From contig NZ_FOZL01000001.1 of the NCBI RefSeq assembly GCF_900114625.1, positions 3,038,001 through 3,102,000 of the forward strand: a stretch of DNA of 64,000 bases. Direction: 5' to 3'. Below, piece after piece: positions 24,718-35,493 of this stretch. Position 1 is the stretch's first letter; each line of letters begins with the position of its first letter. The translations under genes were made by a program, and so were the position numbers. The notes under the pieces were generated by a model. It was not told the DNA's origin. It worked only from the letters and a program-made list of their open reading frames with translations, and did no database searches. Source of the DNA: Granulicella pectinivorans (GTDB lineage Bacteria > Acidobacteriota > Terriglobia > Terriglobales > Acidobacteriaceae).

Positions 24718-25845
24718 TTACTCGGCTACCACGGCCTTCACCAGGTTGCGTGGATGATCGACATCGATCCCGTTATTGATCGCCATGAAGTAAGACAGCA
24801 ACTGGAGCGGCACCACTTCGCAGATGGGCAGTAGCCCTTCGCGCGTCTCCTTCACCTCAATCACGTTGGTCGCCAGTCTAGCCACCACCGCATCGGCCGT
24901 GTTGCAGATCGCAAGAATATCCGCACCCTGCTTCCGCATATCCTCCATCAGGGCTACGACCTTCTCATAGCGCTCGATGGAACCCGCATCCTGCCGATCC
25001 ACCGTAGCCAGCATCACCAGCGGAATCCCCTCGCTCACCAGCGCATTCGGTCCATGCTTCAGCTCGCCGCTCGGATACCCCTCCGCATGCAGGTAAGCCG
25101 ACTCCTTCAGCTTCAGAGCCCCCTCACGCGCCACCGGATAGTGAACGCCACGTCCCAGGAACAGGAAGCTCGTAGCCTCCTTGTACCGTGCCGCAACCTC
25201 GCGGACACTCTCTTCCCAGCCCGCAAGCTGCTCCGCAATCAACCCCGGGACCTTGGCCAGCTCCTCGAGCCCGACCGTAGGCAGCTCCGTACCCTTGGCC
25301 TCGGCCGCCAGCAGCGAAAGTAGATACACATTCAACAACTGGGCCGTAAAGCTCTTGGTCGCCGGAATCGCCCTCTCGCGACCGGCCTCGGTCGGAAACG
25401 AAGCCGTAGCCTCCCGAGCCATCGTCGACCCATCCACATTGGTCATCGCCAGCGTAGGATGGCCGGCTCCCACCGCGCGACGCAGCGCCGCCAGCGTATC
25501 CGCCGTCTCGCCCGACTGCGACACCACCATCACCGCAGCATTCTTCACCGCGCGCTCGGCCCGGTACGTGTACTCGCTCGCGTACTCGACGTCCACGGCG
25601 ATCCCGCTCGCGTCTTCAATCAGGATCTCGGCAACCATCCCGGCGTGCCGGCTCGATCCGCTCGCGCAGATCACGATCTCGCTGCCCGCATCCTTCAGCC
25701 AGGCCCGCAGAGGCCCGCAGGTGTCCTCGCGAAACCTTCCGTCGGCAACATACCGGGCCAGCGTAGCAGTCAGGGTCGCGGGCTGTTCATGGATCTCCCG
25801 CAACATCCAGTGCGGGTAAGGGTGCGATGTCTGCATCACGGACAT
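24718..25845 (-). CDS. SIS-domain sugar-phosphate isomerase (GlmS-like isomerase half, no glutaminase)
   Basis: A 375-residue protein with two SIS domains: VICASGSSRHAGMVAEIL and VMVVSQSGETADTLAALR in the first, SFLFLGRGVHYPVAREGALK in the second. The C-terminus reads DVDHPRNLVKAVVAE, as in GlmS. The N-terminal Cys-dependent glutaminase domain of GlmS is missing and no separate amidotransferase is nearby. It may act as an ammonia-dependent amino-sugar deaminase/isomerase (NagB-II or AgaS-like). Confidence 0.88.
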   Translation of the reverse strand: MSVMQTSHPYPHWMLREIHEQPATLTATLARYVADGRFREDTCGPLRAWLKDAGSEIVICASGSSRHAGMVAEILIEDASGIAVDVEYASEYTYRAERAVKNAAVMVVSQSGETADTLAALRRAVGAGHPTLAMTNVDGSTMAREATASFPTEAGRERAIPATKSFTAQLLNVYLLSLLAAEAKGTELPTVGLEELAKVPGLIAEQLAGWEESVREVAARYKEATSFLFLGRGVHYPVAREGALKLKESAYLHAEGYPSGELKHGPNALVSEGIPLVMLATVDRQDAGSIERYEKVVALMEDMRKQGADILAICNTADAVVARLATNVIEVKETREGLLPICEVVPLQLLSYFMAINNGIDVDHPRNLVKAVVAE

Positions 25846-26140
25846 AAACCAAAGCCTCCAAAGCCCACGACGAGGGAATCGCCGCAGGTCATCAACCCAT
25901 TAAGTTTAGTGCAAGCCGGTCAAAAGCCGAGCGAAACCTAGACCTTAAGCCCTAGCTCGCACCATCCACGCAAAATCCAGTGCGAGAACCACATCTTCCA
26001 GACATTTGCCCACGTTCTACGGCCCGGAAAATCGCAGGGAATTCCACAAGAAACCGGCACAAAAACCAAAGAAAACCGGAACATCACCACAAGCACCCAG
26101 AATCAACCACAAACCCCGAAGACGCTATACTTTTCGGAAC

Positions 26141-27094
26141 ATGAACTTCAACCGACGACGCGGTGCGATCGCTTTTTTCATCACGCTGGGTGTCTTCCTC
26201 ACCGGCCTGACGATCACCTTGAACGTCGGATGGATCGTCCTGCACAAGAGCCAGGTCGCCTACCTCGTCGTCGGCATCATCCTCTTTGCCGTCCTCGTCG
26301 CTGGCGTCGTCCTGAATACGGTATTTCTTATCAGAGAGATACGCCGCAACGAACGCCAGGACAACTTCCTCAACGCCGTCACCCACGAGCTCAAAACCCC
26401 CATCGCCTCCATCCGCCTCTACCTCGAAACCCTCCAGCGCCGCAAGGTTCCAGCCGAGCAGCAAAAGGAGTTTTACGGCATCATGCTCTCCGACACCGAG
26501 CGCCTCCTAGCCACGGTAGAGCAGGTCCTCAAGGCCGGCGAACTAGGCCAGCGGCAGCGCCAGCAGAACCGGGCCGTCCTCGAAGTCGAGCCGCTGGTCG
26601 CCGATTGTGTCGCTATCACACTGCAAAGAAACCACTTGCCCCACGACGCCATCATCCTCGAACCAACCTCCGGAGCCGTCCGGCTCTACGTCCAGGGCAT
26701 CGCGGAAGACCTCCGTACCGCCATCCGCAACCTCCTCGACAACGCCGTCAAATACTCCCCCGACGGCGTGCACGTCCGCGTCTCCCTCTCCATCACCCGT
26801 TACACCTGGATGTCGCTCAAGGTGACCGACACGGGGGTCGGTCTCGAGTCGAAACAGCTAAAGCGCATCTTTACAAGGTTTTACCGCGTCCCAGGACGCT
26901 CGCTCAACAAGATCAAAGGCACCGGTCTGGGCCTCTTCCTGGTCAAGACGATCGCCAAACAGCACGGCGGAAACGTCACAGCCCAAAGCCCCGGCCCAGG
27001 CCTCGGAACGACCATGACACTCAAGCTCCCCCTCGCCAACCCCAGCGGCGCTCCGGCCAGCACCCTCTACACGGGGATTGGCGACGAGAAGTAA
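26141..27094 (+). CDS. Membrane sensor histidine kinase
   Basis: A 317-residue protein. Two transmembrane helices (AIAFFITLGVFLTGLTITLN and VAYLVVGIILFAVLVAGVVL) are followed by HisKA with the phospho-acceptor FLNAVTHELKTPIASIRLYL, then HATPase with LLDNAVKYSP (N box), TDTGVGL (G1) and GTGLGLFLV (G2). The extracytoplasmic loop is very short, so sensing may be in the membrane. No response regulator gene is adjacent, making it an orphan kinase. The ATG at 26141 is chosen because the upstream frame is low-complexity and lacks family features. Confidence 0.9.
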   Translation: MNFNRRRGAIAFFITLGVFLTGLTITLNVGWIVLHKSQVAYLVVGIILFAVLVAGVVLNTVFLIREIRRNERQDNFLNAVTHELKTPIASIRLYLETLQRRKVPAEQQKEFYGIMLSDTERLLATVEQVLKAGELGQRQRQQNRAVLEVEPLVADCVAITLQRNHLPHDAIILEPTSGAVRLYVQGIAEDLRTAIRNLLDNAVKYSPDGVHVRVSLSITRYTWMSLKVTDTGVGLESKQLKRIFTRFYRVPGRSLNKIKGTGLGLFLVKTIAKQHGGNVTAQSPGPGLGTTMTLKLPLANPSGAPASTLYTGIGDEK

Positions 27095-27100
27095 GCTCCT

Positions 27101-27502
27101 CTAAACACAAGGCTTGTTGCGCGCCGGATGAGCCCCTCTCGCCTTCGCATCGGCCTCGGTTACGTACGACCCTGTCTTCGTCTTTCCATAAAAAGACGAC
27201 GCCGGACAGTGATACACCTTGCCCGTCCCATTCAGCCACACCAGCCCCGGACCGCCGCCGGCAGCGGGTGGCTGCGCAAGCAGTTTTGCCCGTTCCTCCG
27301 CAATGCCAGATCGCCCTGAATCGAAGGGAGTTAAGGCTGGAGCATCCGCATACCAGGTGTGGATCCCCTTATGCCCGTGACACGCCGCTGTCTTCACGGC
27401 GGATGTGGTGTAAGTCCCGTCTTTACAAAGGCCTGTAGCTTCTTTCGGGCGATCCTGACCTATCAGCCCGCCCAGCAAAACGATCGCAAACAAGGTGTTC
27501 AT
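27101..27502 (-). CDS. DUF3761-type small secreted protein
   Basis: A 133-residue protein with an N-terminal signal (MNTLFAIVLLGGLIG). TGLCKDGTYTTSA, then ACHGHKGIHTWY matches the DUF3761 block. A second block, GKVYHCPASSFYGKTKTGSY, is common in secreted acidobacterial proteins. Conserved Cys pairs suggest an extracytoplasmic, disulfide-bonded fold. Function unknown. It is convergent with the kinase gene, 6 bp away. Confidence 0.75.
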   Translation of the reverse strand: MNTLFAIVLLGGLIGQDRPKEATGLCKDGTYTTSAVKTAACHGHKGIHTWYADAPALTPFDSGRSGIAEERAKLLAQPPAAGGGPGLVWLNGTGKVYHCPASSFYGKTKTGSYVTEADAKARGAHPARNKPCV

Positions 27503-27538
27503 CTCGGCTCCTTGGATGGATCATCGTAGCAAAGAAAA

Positions 27539-27570
27539 CGAGCCGCGCCGATGAGGATCGGTGCGGCTCG
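27539..27570 (-). terminator. Terminator of the desaturase gene
   Basis: CGAGCCGCGCCGAT and ATCGGTGCGGCTCG form a 14-bp stem (one G-T pair) with loop GAGG. On the minus strand it is followed by TTTTCTTT, and it starts 21 bases after the desaturase stop codon. Confidence 0.85.
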
Positions 27571-27591
27571 CTTCTTTGCTAAGTGCTTTCT

Positions 27592-28662
<1,071 letters not shown>

Positions 28663-28776
28663 AGTTGTTTTCTTCGTCCTCATGTACTGCTGAGGACAAC
28701 GCTAACAGGATGCGAGAGGGCCCGTTGTAAGACTTTTGTAATGGTCCCTTACAGTCGCTTTGATACCTTACTTGGC

Positions 28777-31620
28777 ATGATCTCCGTCCGAACCCTCTCT
28801 CCCGGATCACTCGCCCTGGCCGCGCTCTTTCTCACACCCTCGTTATACGGACAGGCGCACGAGATTGACCTGCCCAGCTCGAAGACGCTTGGCGTGGTAC
28901 CGGGGGCTCCGCAGAAGATCAACTCTCTGCCGATGTCGATGGCGGTTTCGCCCGACAAACGGTATGTGGTCACCGTCAACGCGGGGTATGGCGCGTACGA
29001 ATCGAAGTACGAACAGTCGATCGCCGTTCTGGACACGCAGACGGGCAAGATCGAGGACTTTCCGGATGCCCGAACACCCGAGAAGGCGAAGCAGACTCTG
29101 TATTCAGGCCTTGCATTCAGCCTCGATGGGAAGCACCTCTACGCAAGCATGGGTTCGACGTCCAACCCCGTAGGCGACGGGAAAGACAATACCGGCAGCG
29201 GTGTGGTTGTCTACGGCTTCGACGCGGGAAAGGTGACGCCGGAGAGGTTTCTGCCTATTCCCTTACAAAAGCTTACCGGCAATCGGCGAACCAAGCTGAT
29301 CGGTGGTGTGGACGGAGCGATGGGTGTGCCTTTTCCAGCAGCGATTGCGGTGTTGCCAGGAGATGGAAATCTCTCCACCCTTCTGGTCGCGGATAACCTG
29401 TCGGACGACGTCCTGATGATCGAAGCCGCCACCGGAGCGATCACGCATCGGTTTGACCTCTCCGAGAGTGATGCGGTGCCCGGGACGTTCCCGATTGCAT
29501 TGGCAGTCTCGAAGGATCGCAAGCGAGCGTTCGTCGCGCTCTGGAACGCGAGCGAGGTCGTCGAGCTGGATCTTGAGAAGAAGCGGGTGGGGCGCAAGGT
29601 GGATTTGCTGAAGCCTCTCAATCCCGTGAAGCCCGGCTCCCACGCCTGCGACCTCGCGCTGAGCCCTGACGGCAACACGCTTTATGTCGCTCTCTCCAAT
29701 CGCGATGCGGTCGGGGTCATCGACCTGGCCAAGGGGGCGTTTGCCACGCGCGGATTCTTCGACCTGCGCCTTCCCGGACAGACGTACTTCGGAGCGGAGC
29801 CTTCTGCGGTGGCGGTGTCGGCGGATGGAAAGAGAGTTTACGCCGCGAACCTCGGCTCGGACGCCGTGGCTGTGCTGGACGCCACAAAGATGACACGCAA
29901 GGCGGCGTCGCACGGAATGGTTGAGCCGATGGGCTTCATCCCCACGGAGTGGATGCCGATGTCGCTTGCTACCGTCTCTTCCGGCACGGGCGAGACGCTC
30001 TACCTCGCGACCGACAAGGGCCGCGGTACCGGCCCAAATAACTTTCCGCAGCGGCAGGTTCCGGGCATGAAGCCGGTCAGGCCAGGCCCAGGCACCTACA
30101 TCGCTACGCTGTTGCATGGTTCTTTGGCGACGATTGACTTGAAGGCTGCTGAGGCGAAGCTGCCGGCGTATACCGCCGAGGTCGTCGCCTCCAACAAGCT
30201 GAAGGCTGCGGCCGAGACCATTCCGTTTCACGCAGGGACGAATCCCATCAAGCACGTGATCTACATCATCAAGGAGAACCGCACGTACGACCAGGAGTTC
30301 GGCGATCTCCCGGTGGGCAACGGCGATAAATCGCTGACCATGTACGGCGAGGACATCACGCCGAATCAGCATGCGATGGCAATGCGCTTCGGCGTGTACG
30401 ACAACTTCTTTGACTCGGGTGAGGTGTCGGGCGATGGGCACGTCTGGTCGAACGCCGCCATTGGGACGGACTACCTGGAGAAGACGTGGCAGCAGAGCTA
30501 TCGAGGCAGTTCGCGCACCTACGACTATGAAGGTGTGGTCGCCGACGGCTATCCGCTGGAGCAGAAGATCGCGGATGTGAACGAACCACAGAGCGGATAT
30601 CTCTGGGGCAATCTGGCGGCGCATGGAAAGACGCTCTACCACTTTGGCGAATACATCTCTTCGATCTTCTGCAGCGACAAGAACTGGAGCAGGGCGGTCG
30701 ATCCGCAGGCGGGCGCCATGCCGGGCGCCATGCGCGCATGCAGCCCAAGCCAGGTTGAGCCGGGGGGTGCCATGCCGGAGGCATGGGGCGGCGGCGTGAA
30801 CAAGTGGCCGTGGGCTATTCCACTGATGGCCTCCAACAAGGCGACGAAGCCTGAGCTTGTCGGTCACTTCGCCGTGGAGCAGCCGGACTTCAATCTGCGC
30901 ATCCCGGACCAGATTCGCGCTGAGGTCTTTGAACGGCACCTCAAACAGTGGGTCGCGGATCGCAAGGCAGGGAACGACACGATGCCGAACTTCGTGATGC
31001 TCCGGTTGGCAAACGATCACACCGCGGGGACGACCGCGGGTGGACCCACCCCGAAGAGCTCTGTCGCGGACAACGATCTGGCAATCGGGCGTGCAGTCGC
31101 CGCCGTATCGCACTCGCCCTACTGGGACGACACGGCATTCTTCATTCTGGAGGACGATGCGCAGGCCGGTGCCGACCACGTCGACGCGCACCGCAGCGTG
31201 GCGCTGATTGTGAGCAAGTACGCGCAGAAGGCTCCCATGGTCGATAGCCGCTTTTACTCAACAGTCTCGATGATCCGCACCATGGAGACTGTGCTCGGCC
31301 TGCCTCCGATGAACAACAACGACGCCTTTGCGTCGCTCATGTCGACGGCGTTTACCGGTGCGGGCGATCAGCCTCCCTTTGAGGTGGACTGGCGCAACCG
31401 GGACAACCACCTCATCTACACGGCTAACCCTGCGAAGGCGGCGACAGCGGTTGCCGAGGCCGGGCAGAAGGCTTCGGCGAAGATGGACTTCCGCCACGCG
31501 GACCGGGCGGACACGCAGAAGCTGAACCTGATCCTCTGGCAGGATGCCATGGGCGACAAGGCCGCGCCGGCGATGCTCAAGGAGAAGAGGAAGAAGCCCA
31601 GGAAGGACGATGATGACTAG
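28777..31620 (+). CDS. Secreted beta-propeller (YncE-like) / alkaline phosphatase-family fusion
   Basis: The protein is about 947 residues with a signal (LSPGSLALAALFLTPSLYGQ). Residues about 50-470 form YVTN/lactonase-like propeller repeats (MSMAVSPDKRYVVTVN, LALSPDGNTLYVALSNRDAV, VAVSADGKRVYAANLGSDAV). The C-terminal half is a phosphoesterase/phospholipase C-like domain: HVIYIIKENRTYDQEFGDLP, VSGDGHVWSNAA, and FFILEDDAQAGADHVDAHR with metal ligands. Such fusions are common in Acidobacteriota; the substrate is unknown. An in-frame ATG at 28741 is an alternative start. The C-terminus is very basic then acidic (KRKKPRKDDDD). Confidence 0.9.
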   Translation: MISVRTLSPGSLALAALFLTPSLYGQAHEIDLPSSKTLGVVPGAPQKINSLPMSMAVSPDKRYVVTVNAGYGAYESKYEQSIAVLDTQTGKIEDFPDARTPEKAKQTLYSGLAFSLDGKHLYASMGSTSNPVGDGKDNTGSGVVVYGFDAGKVTPERFLPIPLQKLTGNRRTKLIGGVDGAMGVPFPAAIAVLPGDGNLSTLLVADNLSDDVLMIEAATGAITHRFDLSESDAVPGTFPIALAVSKDRKRAFVALWNASEVVELDLEKKRVGRKVDLLKPLNPVKPGSHACDLALSPDGNTLYVALSNRDAVGVIDLAKGAFATRGFFDLRLPGQTYFGAEPSAVAVSADGKRVYAANLGSDAVAVLDATKMTRKAASHGMVEPMGFIPTEWMPMSLATVSSGTGETLYLATDKGRGTGPNNFPQRQVPGMKPVRPGPGTYIATLLHGSLATIDLKAAEAKLPAYTAEVVASNKLKAAAETIPFHAGTNPIKHVIYIIKENRTYDQEFGDLPVGNGDKSLTMYGEDITPNQHAMAMRFGVYDNFFDSGEVSGDGHVWSNAAIGTDYLEKTWQQSYRGSSRTYDYEGVVADGYPLEQKIADVNEPQSGYLWGNLAAHGKTLYHFGEYISSIFCSDKNWSRAVDPQAGAMPGAMRACSPSQVEPGGAMPEAWGGGVNKWPWAIPLMASNKATKPELVGHFAVEQPDFNLRIPDQIRAEVFERHLKQWVADRKAGNDTMPNFVMLRLANDHTAGTTAGGPTPKSSVADNDLAIGRAVAAVSHSPYWDDTAFFILEDDAQAGADHVDAHRSVALIVSKYAQKAPMVDSRFYSTVSMIRTMETVLGLPPMNNNDAFASLMSTAFTGAGDQPPFEVDWRNRDNHLIYTANPAKAATAVAEAGQKASAKMDFRHADRADTQKLNLILWQDAMGDKAAPAMLKEKRKKPRKDDDD

Positions 31621-31642
31621 CGCCGGTTGTATCCTTGGAGAT

Positions 31643-32524
31643 ATGACTTCGATAAACACTCCGTTTCGGCTTGAGCCTAAGTTCAGTGAACGTATCTGGG
31701 GGCGGCGGACGCTGGCTCCGTGGTATCCCGATGTAGAGGTAAAGGAACTGATCGGTGAGGCATGGCTCAGCGGTCCTGAGTCCGTCATCCTGACCGGCGA
31801 CGACAGAGGCAAGATGCTGGCCGAAGTAGCGCCGAACTTTCCCTTGCTGGTGAAGATTCTCTTTCCGGAGGAGAAGCTCTCCGTACAGGTACACCCCAAC
31901 GACGCCGAGGCCCAGGCGATCGGGCAGGCGCGCGGTAAGACCGAGTGCTGGTATGTGCTCGACGCCGATCCAGGTGCGACCGTCGCCCTGGGGATCAAGC
32001 CTGGCGTTACCCTCGAGCAGCTTCGCGCCTCCGGTCCTGCCGGCACGATGGAAGACCTCATTGAGATGGTGCCTGTCTCCGTCGGCGACATGGTCTTCGT
32101 CGACGCGGGCACGGTCCACGCCATCGGGCCCGGCGTGACCCTGCTCGAGGTGCAGCAGACCTCCGATATTACCTACCGGCTGTACGACTACGGGCGTCCC
32201 CGTGAGATGCACCTGGAGCAGGGACTGGCGGTCACGAAGCTGAAGACCACCGCCGGAAAGCGGGCTCCGCGGCCGATGGATGGATTCGTCCGGTTGATCG
32301 AGGAGCGGTACTTCGTCGTGGATCGGTTCGAGATCGTCGCGGAGACAGTGGTCGAATTTGCCGGCATCGGCTGTCTGGTGGGGCTGTCGGGCAAGGCGGT
32401 CGTCCACGGCGCGGATGGATCCGAGGTTGAGCTGGTTCCCGGACAAGCCGTGATCTGCCCGATCGGAACGGTGACCGTCTCGGGAGCGGCTGGATTCGTG
32501 CGGTGCGTGGCTCCGGAGGCGTAA
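31643..32524 (+). CDS. manA: Class I mannose-6-phosphate isomerase
   Basis: A 293-residue cupin-type isomerase. The zinc site is visible in SVQVHPNDAEA and in the later FVDAGTVHAIGPG and EVQQTSDITYRLYDY. It interconverts mannose-6-phosphate and fructose-6-phosphate, feeding GDP-mannose synthesis. The ATG at 31643 follows TTGGAG; the frame is open further upstream but overlaps the previous gene. Only 22 bp separate it from the propeller/phosphoesterase gene, and a strong terminator follows. Confidence 0.93.
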   Translation: MTSINTPFRLEPKFSERIWGRRTLAPWYPDVEVKELIGEAWLSGPESVILTGDDRGKMLAEVAPNFPLLVKILFPEEKLSVQVHPNDAEAQAIGQARGKTECWYVLDADPGATVALGIKPGVTLEQLRASGPAGTMEDLIEMVPVSVGDMVFVDAGTVHAIGPGVTLLEVQQTSDITYRLYDYGRPREMHLEQGLAVTKLKTTAGKRAPRPMDGFVRLIEERYFVVDRFEIVAETVVEFAGIGCLVGLSGKAVVHGADGSEVELVPGQAVICPIGTVTVSGAAGFVRCVAPEA

Positions 32525-32543
32525 GACTGCCTTGCTGGAGTGG

Positions 32544-32573
32544 CGGGCTCACGGTCTCCCGTGAGCCCGTTTT
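32544..32573 (+). terminator. Rho-independent terminator after manA
   Basis: CGGGCTCACGG, loop TCTC, CCGTGAGCCCG followed by TTTTATC, starting 19 bases after the manA stop. It also lies just before the end of the convergent MBOAT gene. Confidence 0.92.
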
Positions 32574-32578
32574 ATCGC

Positions 32579-34156
32579 CTAGAACTGGAAGTAGAGGAAG
32601 GGCGCGTTCGTCCCGAGGTTTGCGAGGACCGCGAAGAAGAGTACGGCCATAACTAGCGCCCACCTCAGCGTGGGAGCCCACCGGAAGCTGCGGAGCAGGG
32701 TCGGTGCGGGCACGGGATTCATGCCGTCCGCTGCTCCGGCAACGGGCGAGAAGCCGTGAGGGCCGGTCTCCTGGCCCAGTATCTGCTGCGTGTTCGGAAA
32801 GAACCAGACGATGGGAAACAGGGCAAAGGCCAGCGAACCTTCGAGCAGCGAGCCGACGTGACCCAGCCCGTGGTGGCCCGCAAGATCGCCGATCAGGCCG
32901 AAAGCAGCTGGCAGCGAGTCTGACCGGAAGAAGATAAGCGCAAAGGATACCTGGAGATACACGCCAGCCATCATGCTGAGCCTGAGGATTCCCATAGGCT
33001 GTTCGGCAGGTGCGGTGTTACGGCGAAAGTGGCGCCACGCCTGGTTCGCGGTCAGATACACGCCGTGAATGAGGCCGAAGATCAGGAACTGCAGCCCCGC
33101 GCCATGCCAGAGCCCGGTGACCAGCATCGTGGCAAGGGTGGGGTAGGCGACCATCGCGGCGAAGCCTCCGGGCGTCGCGAGGGCCTTGCGCGAGATCTTC
33201 TTGCCGGTTGCCAAACGATGCCTCTGCACAGCCAGTAGCAGAGGGTTGTAAAGATACAGGGTGATGTACCGGGTCAGGGTCATATGCCAGCGCTGCCAGT
33301 ACTCGGTGACGCTGGTTGCTTTGTAGGGCGAATCGAAGTTCAGCGGGAAGCGGATAGAGAAGATGCGGGCAAGTCCAAGCGCCATATCGGAATAACCCGA
33401 AAAGTCAAAGTAAAGCTGCATGGAATAGACGATCAGTCCGGTCCAGGCATTGGCGGCATCGAGCTTGCCCGCGTGGGCGAAGGCCAGGTTGGCCGTGGGT
33501 GCCAGCTTGTCGGCGATGAGCACTTTCTTCGTCAGACCCATCAGGAACCAGGTCAGACCAAGCGAGACGTCGTTCGGGTTGAGCGAAAAGCGCCGTGCCG
33601 GGGCTCCCGTGGACTCTTCCCGGCCGAACTGGGGCATCATCTCCTTGTGGTGGAGGATCGGCCCGGCGATGAGGTGCGGGAAGAACGTGACGAAGAGCAG
33701 GTACGAGAGAAAATCCTGCCGCTCGGCCTGTCCCTGCGCAAGGTCGACCAGGTAGGAGATCTGCGTGAAGGTAAAGAACGAGATGCCCAGCGGAAGCAGG
33801 ATGGGATGCGGCGTGGCGTGGCTCAGGTGAAGCCAGTTTGCCAGGAGGAGGGTCTTGAACAGGTACTTGAAATAGAAGAGCGGCAACAGGTTCAGGACGA
33901 TGCCCACAGCAAGCAGCCGGCGGCGCGCTGGTGAGCCATCCGGTGATCTGGCAATGAGACGGGCCACCAGATAGTTGACGATGATGGAGCCCAGCAGGAA
34001 GAGCACAAACACCGGGTTCCACACGGCATAGAAGACCACGGACATGACCGCCAGCCACAGGATGACAGGACGCCGCCCATACCGGCCCAGAAGATGGAAG
34101 CCCAGCATGGTGATGGGGAGAAAGGCGAAGATGAACTTGAAAGAATTGAAGAGCAT
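32579..34156 (-). CDS. MBOAT-family O-acyltransferase (AlgI-like)
   Basis: A 525-residue polytopic membrane protein starting MLFNSFKFIFAFLPITMLGF. MBOAT features: TSVTEYWQRWHMTLTRYITLYLY (split by its conserved WxRWH core) and the catalytic His in TGLWHGAGLQFLIFGLIHGV. AlgI-type proteins move acetyl groups across the membrane for polysaccharide O-acetylation. The next upstream gene (34204-35214) encodes an SGNH-like partner, as in AlgI/AlgJ or DltB/DltD systems. Confidence 0.93.
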   Translation of the reverse strand: MLFNSFKFIFAFLPITMLGFHLLGRYGRRPVILWLAVMSVVFYAVWNPVFVLFLLGSIIVNYLVARLIARSPDGSPARRRLLAVGIVLNLLPLFYFKYLFKTLLLANWLHLSHATPHPILLPLGISFFTFTQISYLVDLAQGQAERQDFLSYLLFVTFFPHLIAGPILHHKEMMPQFGREESTGAPARRFSLNPNDVSLGLTWFLMGLTKKVLIADKLAPTANLAFAHAGKLDAANAWTGLIVYSMQLYFDFSGYSDMALGLARIFSIRFPLNFDSPYKATSVTEYWQRWHMTLTRYITLYLYNPLLLAVQRHRLATGKKISRKALATPGGFAAMVAYPTLATMLVTGLWHGAGLQFLIFGLIHGVYLTANQAWRHFRRNTAPAEQPMGILRLSMMAGVYLQVSFALIFFRSDSLPAAFGLIGDLAGHHGLGHVGSLLEGSLAFALFPIVWFFPNTQQILGQETGPHGFSPVAGAADGMNPVPAPTLLRSFRWAPTLRWALVMAVLFFAVLANLGTNAPFLYFQF

Positions 34157-34203
34157 GGCGTTTTGAAGCAGGACTGAAAATCTTCCGTTGGTGAAGCTCG
34201 TCC

Positions 34204-35214
34204 TTACTCTCCCTGGCGGTGTTCCCGCACGGGAGAGGGCGATTTGCCGGGAGCTTTATAGCTCGTCCGGCGCAGAGCTGGGCTGACGGAGCCTTCGAAG
34301 ACGCGTTCGTCGAGGTCGGGGTTCTGGCTGACCTGCTCGTTGAGTTCGTTGGCGATCAGGCGCGAAACAACGGTCGAACCCATCGCGGTGTAGTGACGTC
34401 CGTCGTTGAACAGACCGATCGGCAACGGAAGCAGCGAGTTGCTGGTGACACCATCCAACTCGGCCTCATAGGCCGCCAGGTTCTGGTCGCAGGAGGGAAT
34501 GGGCGCAACGTTCACGAGTACAAGGCCACTGCGCTCCCCGTAATCCGTACGAAGCTTTTGCACCATGGAGCGGGAGAAAGCTCCCTCGGTCGGATCGGCG
34601 AAGGCCTCGCTGGGATCGCAGAAGGTACGCGCTTTGGCTGGTGGGGTAAAAAAGCCGTTGCGTACCCGGACATTGTCTTCTTCCGAGCGAAGATGGGTGA
34701 CGTGAAACCAGACGTCCTTGATGGAATAGTAGGCGGTAAAACCAGCCGCGTACCCGGCGAAGGCCACGGCCTCCTGCGGATGGGTCACGAGGGTGCGACG
34801 GACGACCGAGGGCGCACCATGCCGAAGCAGCTCGAGCAGGCCCTCCGCGTAGATCGTCTGGTGCCAGGAGTGGCTGGAGGATTGGAAGTCGTCGGGAGAG
34901 AGCTGCACCAGCAGAATCCGTGGCCGCGCATTGTGTGCCAGGAACGAATCGAGCGCCAGGTTATTCGTGACGGCGAGGACGGCATTGGTCACGGCGATAT
35001 TGCAGGTCTTGTAGCCCGTGTGGCTCTGGACCACATCGGGGTTGATGCCCGTCATGGCGGTAGAATCGCCGAAGACGAGAACGTCGCAGTCACGGTCGTG
35101 CATGTCAAAGACCGCATCGTTGGACTGAACCCAGACGCTGGCACCGTGGTGAAGGAAAAAATCCGACCGGCCGAGAACGATGAAGGCCGGAATCGCAAGA
35201 AGCGGGAGAATCAC
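34204..35214 (-). CDS. Membrane-anchored SGNH-like protein, partner of the MBOAT acyltransferase
   Basis: A 336-residue protein with an N-terminal membrane segment (ILPLLAIPAFIVLG). VLVFGDSTAMTGINP carries the SGNH Ser, and NDGRHYTAMGSTVV fits the C-terminal Asp-x-x-His block. The Asp/His context suggests a periplasmic acetyl-transfer protein like AlgJ/AlgX or DltD, fed by the MBOAT protein encoded 47 bp downstream. The start used is GTG at 35214; no in-frame ATG is near and no clear ribosome site is visible, so the true N-terminus may be further upstream. Confidence 0.7.
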   Translation of the reverse strand: MILPLLAIPAFIVLGRSDFFLHHGASVWVQSNDAVFDMHDRDCDVLVFGDSTAMTGINPDVVQSHTGYKTCNIAVTNAVLAVTNNLALDSFLAHNARPRILLVQLSPDDFQSSSHSWHQTIYAEGLLELLRHGAPSVVRRTLVTHPQEAVAFAGYAAGFTAYYSIKDVWFHVTHLRSEEDNVRVRNGFFTPPAKARTFCDPSEAFADPTEGAFSRSMVQKLRTDYGERSGLVLVNVAPIPSCDQNLAAYEAELDGVTSNSLLPLPIGLFNDGRHYTAMGSTVVSRLIANELNEQVSQNPDLDERVFEGSVSPALRRTSYKAPGKSPSPVREHRQGE

Positions 35215-35493
35215 GACAAGGAGGCAGTAGCGAAGCGAGAAAGACGTCGGGGAGCCTCTGTGGGCGGGCGGCTGTGCAGTATAGATAGCGACGCATCCTT
35301 TTCTAAATAGGTGACTTGTTTCGACCCGCTCAGCGTGTCACAAGTCTAGACGCTGTTTTTCCAATTGCGGGTTCTCTTCACGAAAATATTGTGTCGATTT
35401 CGTCGAAGACGCATCTCGCGGTCTGCTTGTAAGACGAAAAAGCACGCCGCCCGTGAGCGGACGGTGAGAGGGGAGCCACGAACCTGGTTGCGT

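Noticed and set aside
30700..30800. GCCATGCCGG-rich stretch in the phosphoesterase domain that looked like a small inserted repeat
   Set aside because: The encoded residues (VDPQAGAMPGAM to AWGGGVNKWPW) fit the normal family sequence, so it is ordinary coding DNA.
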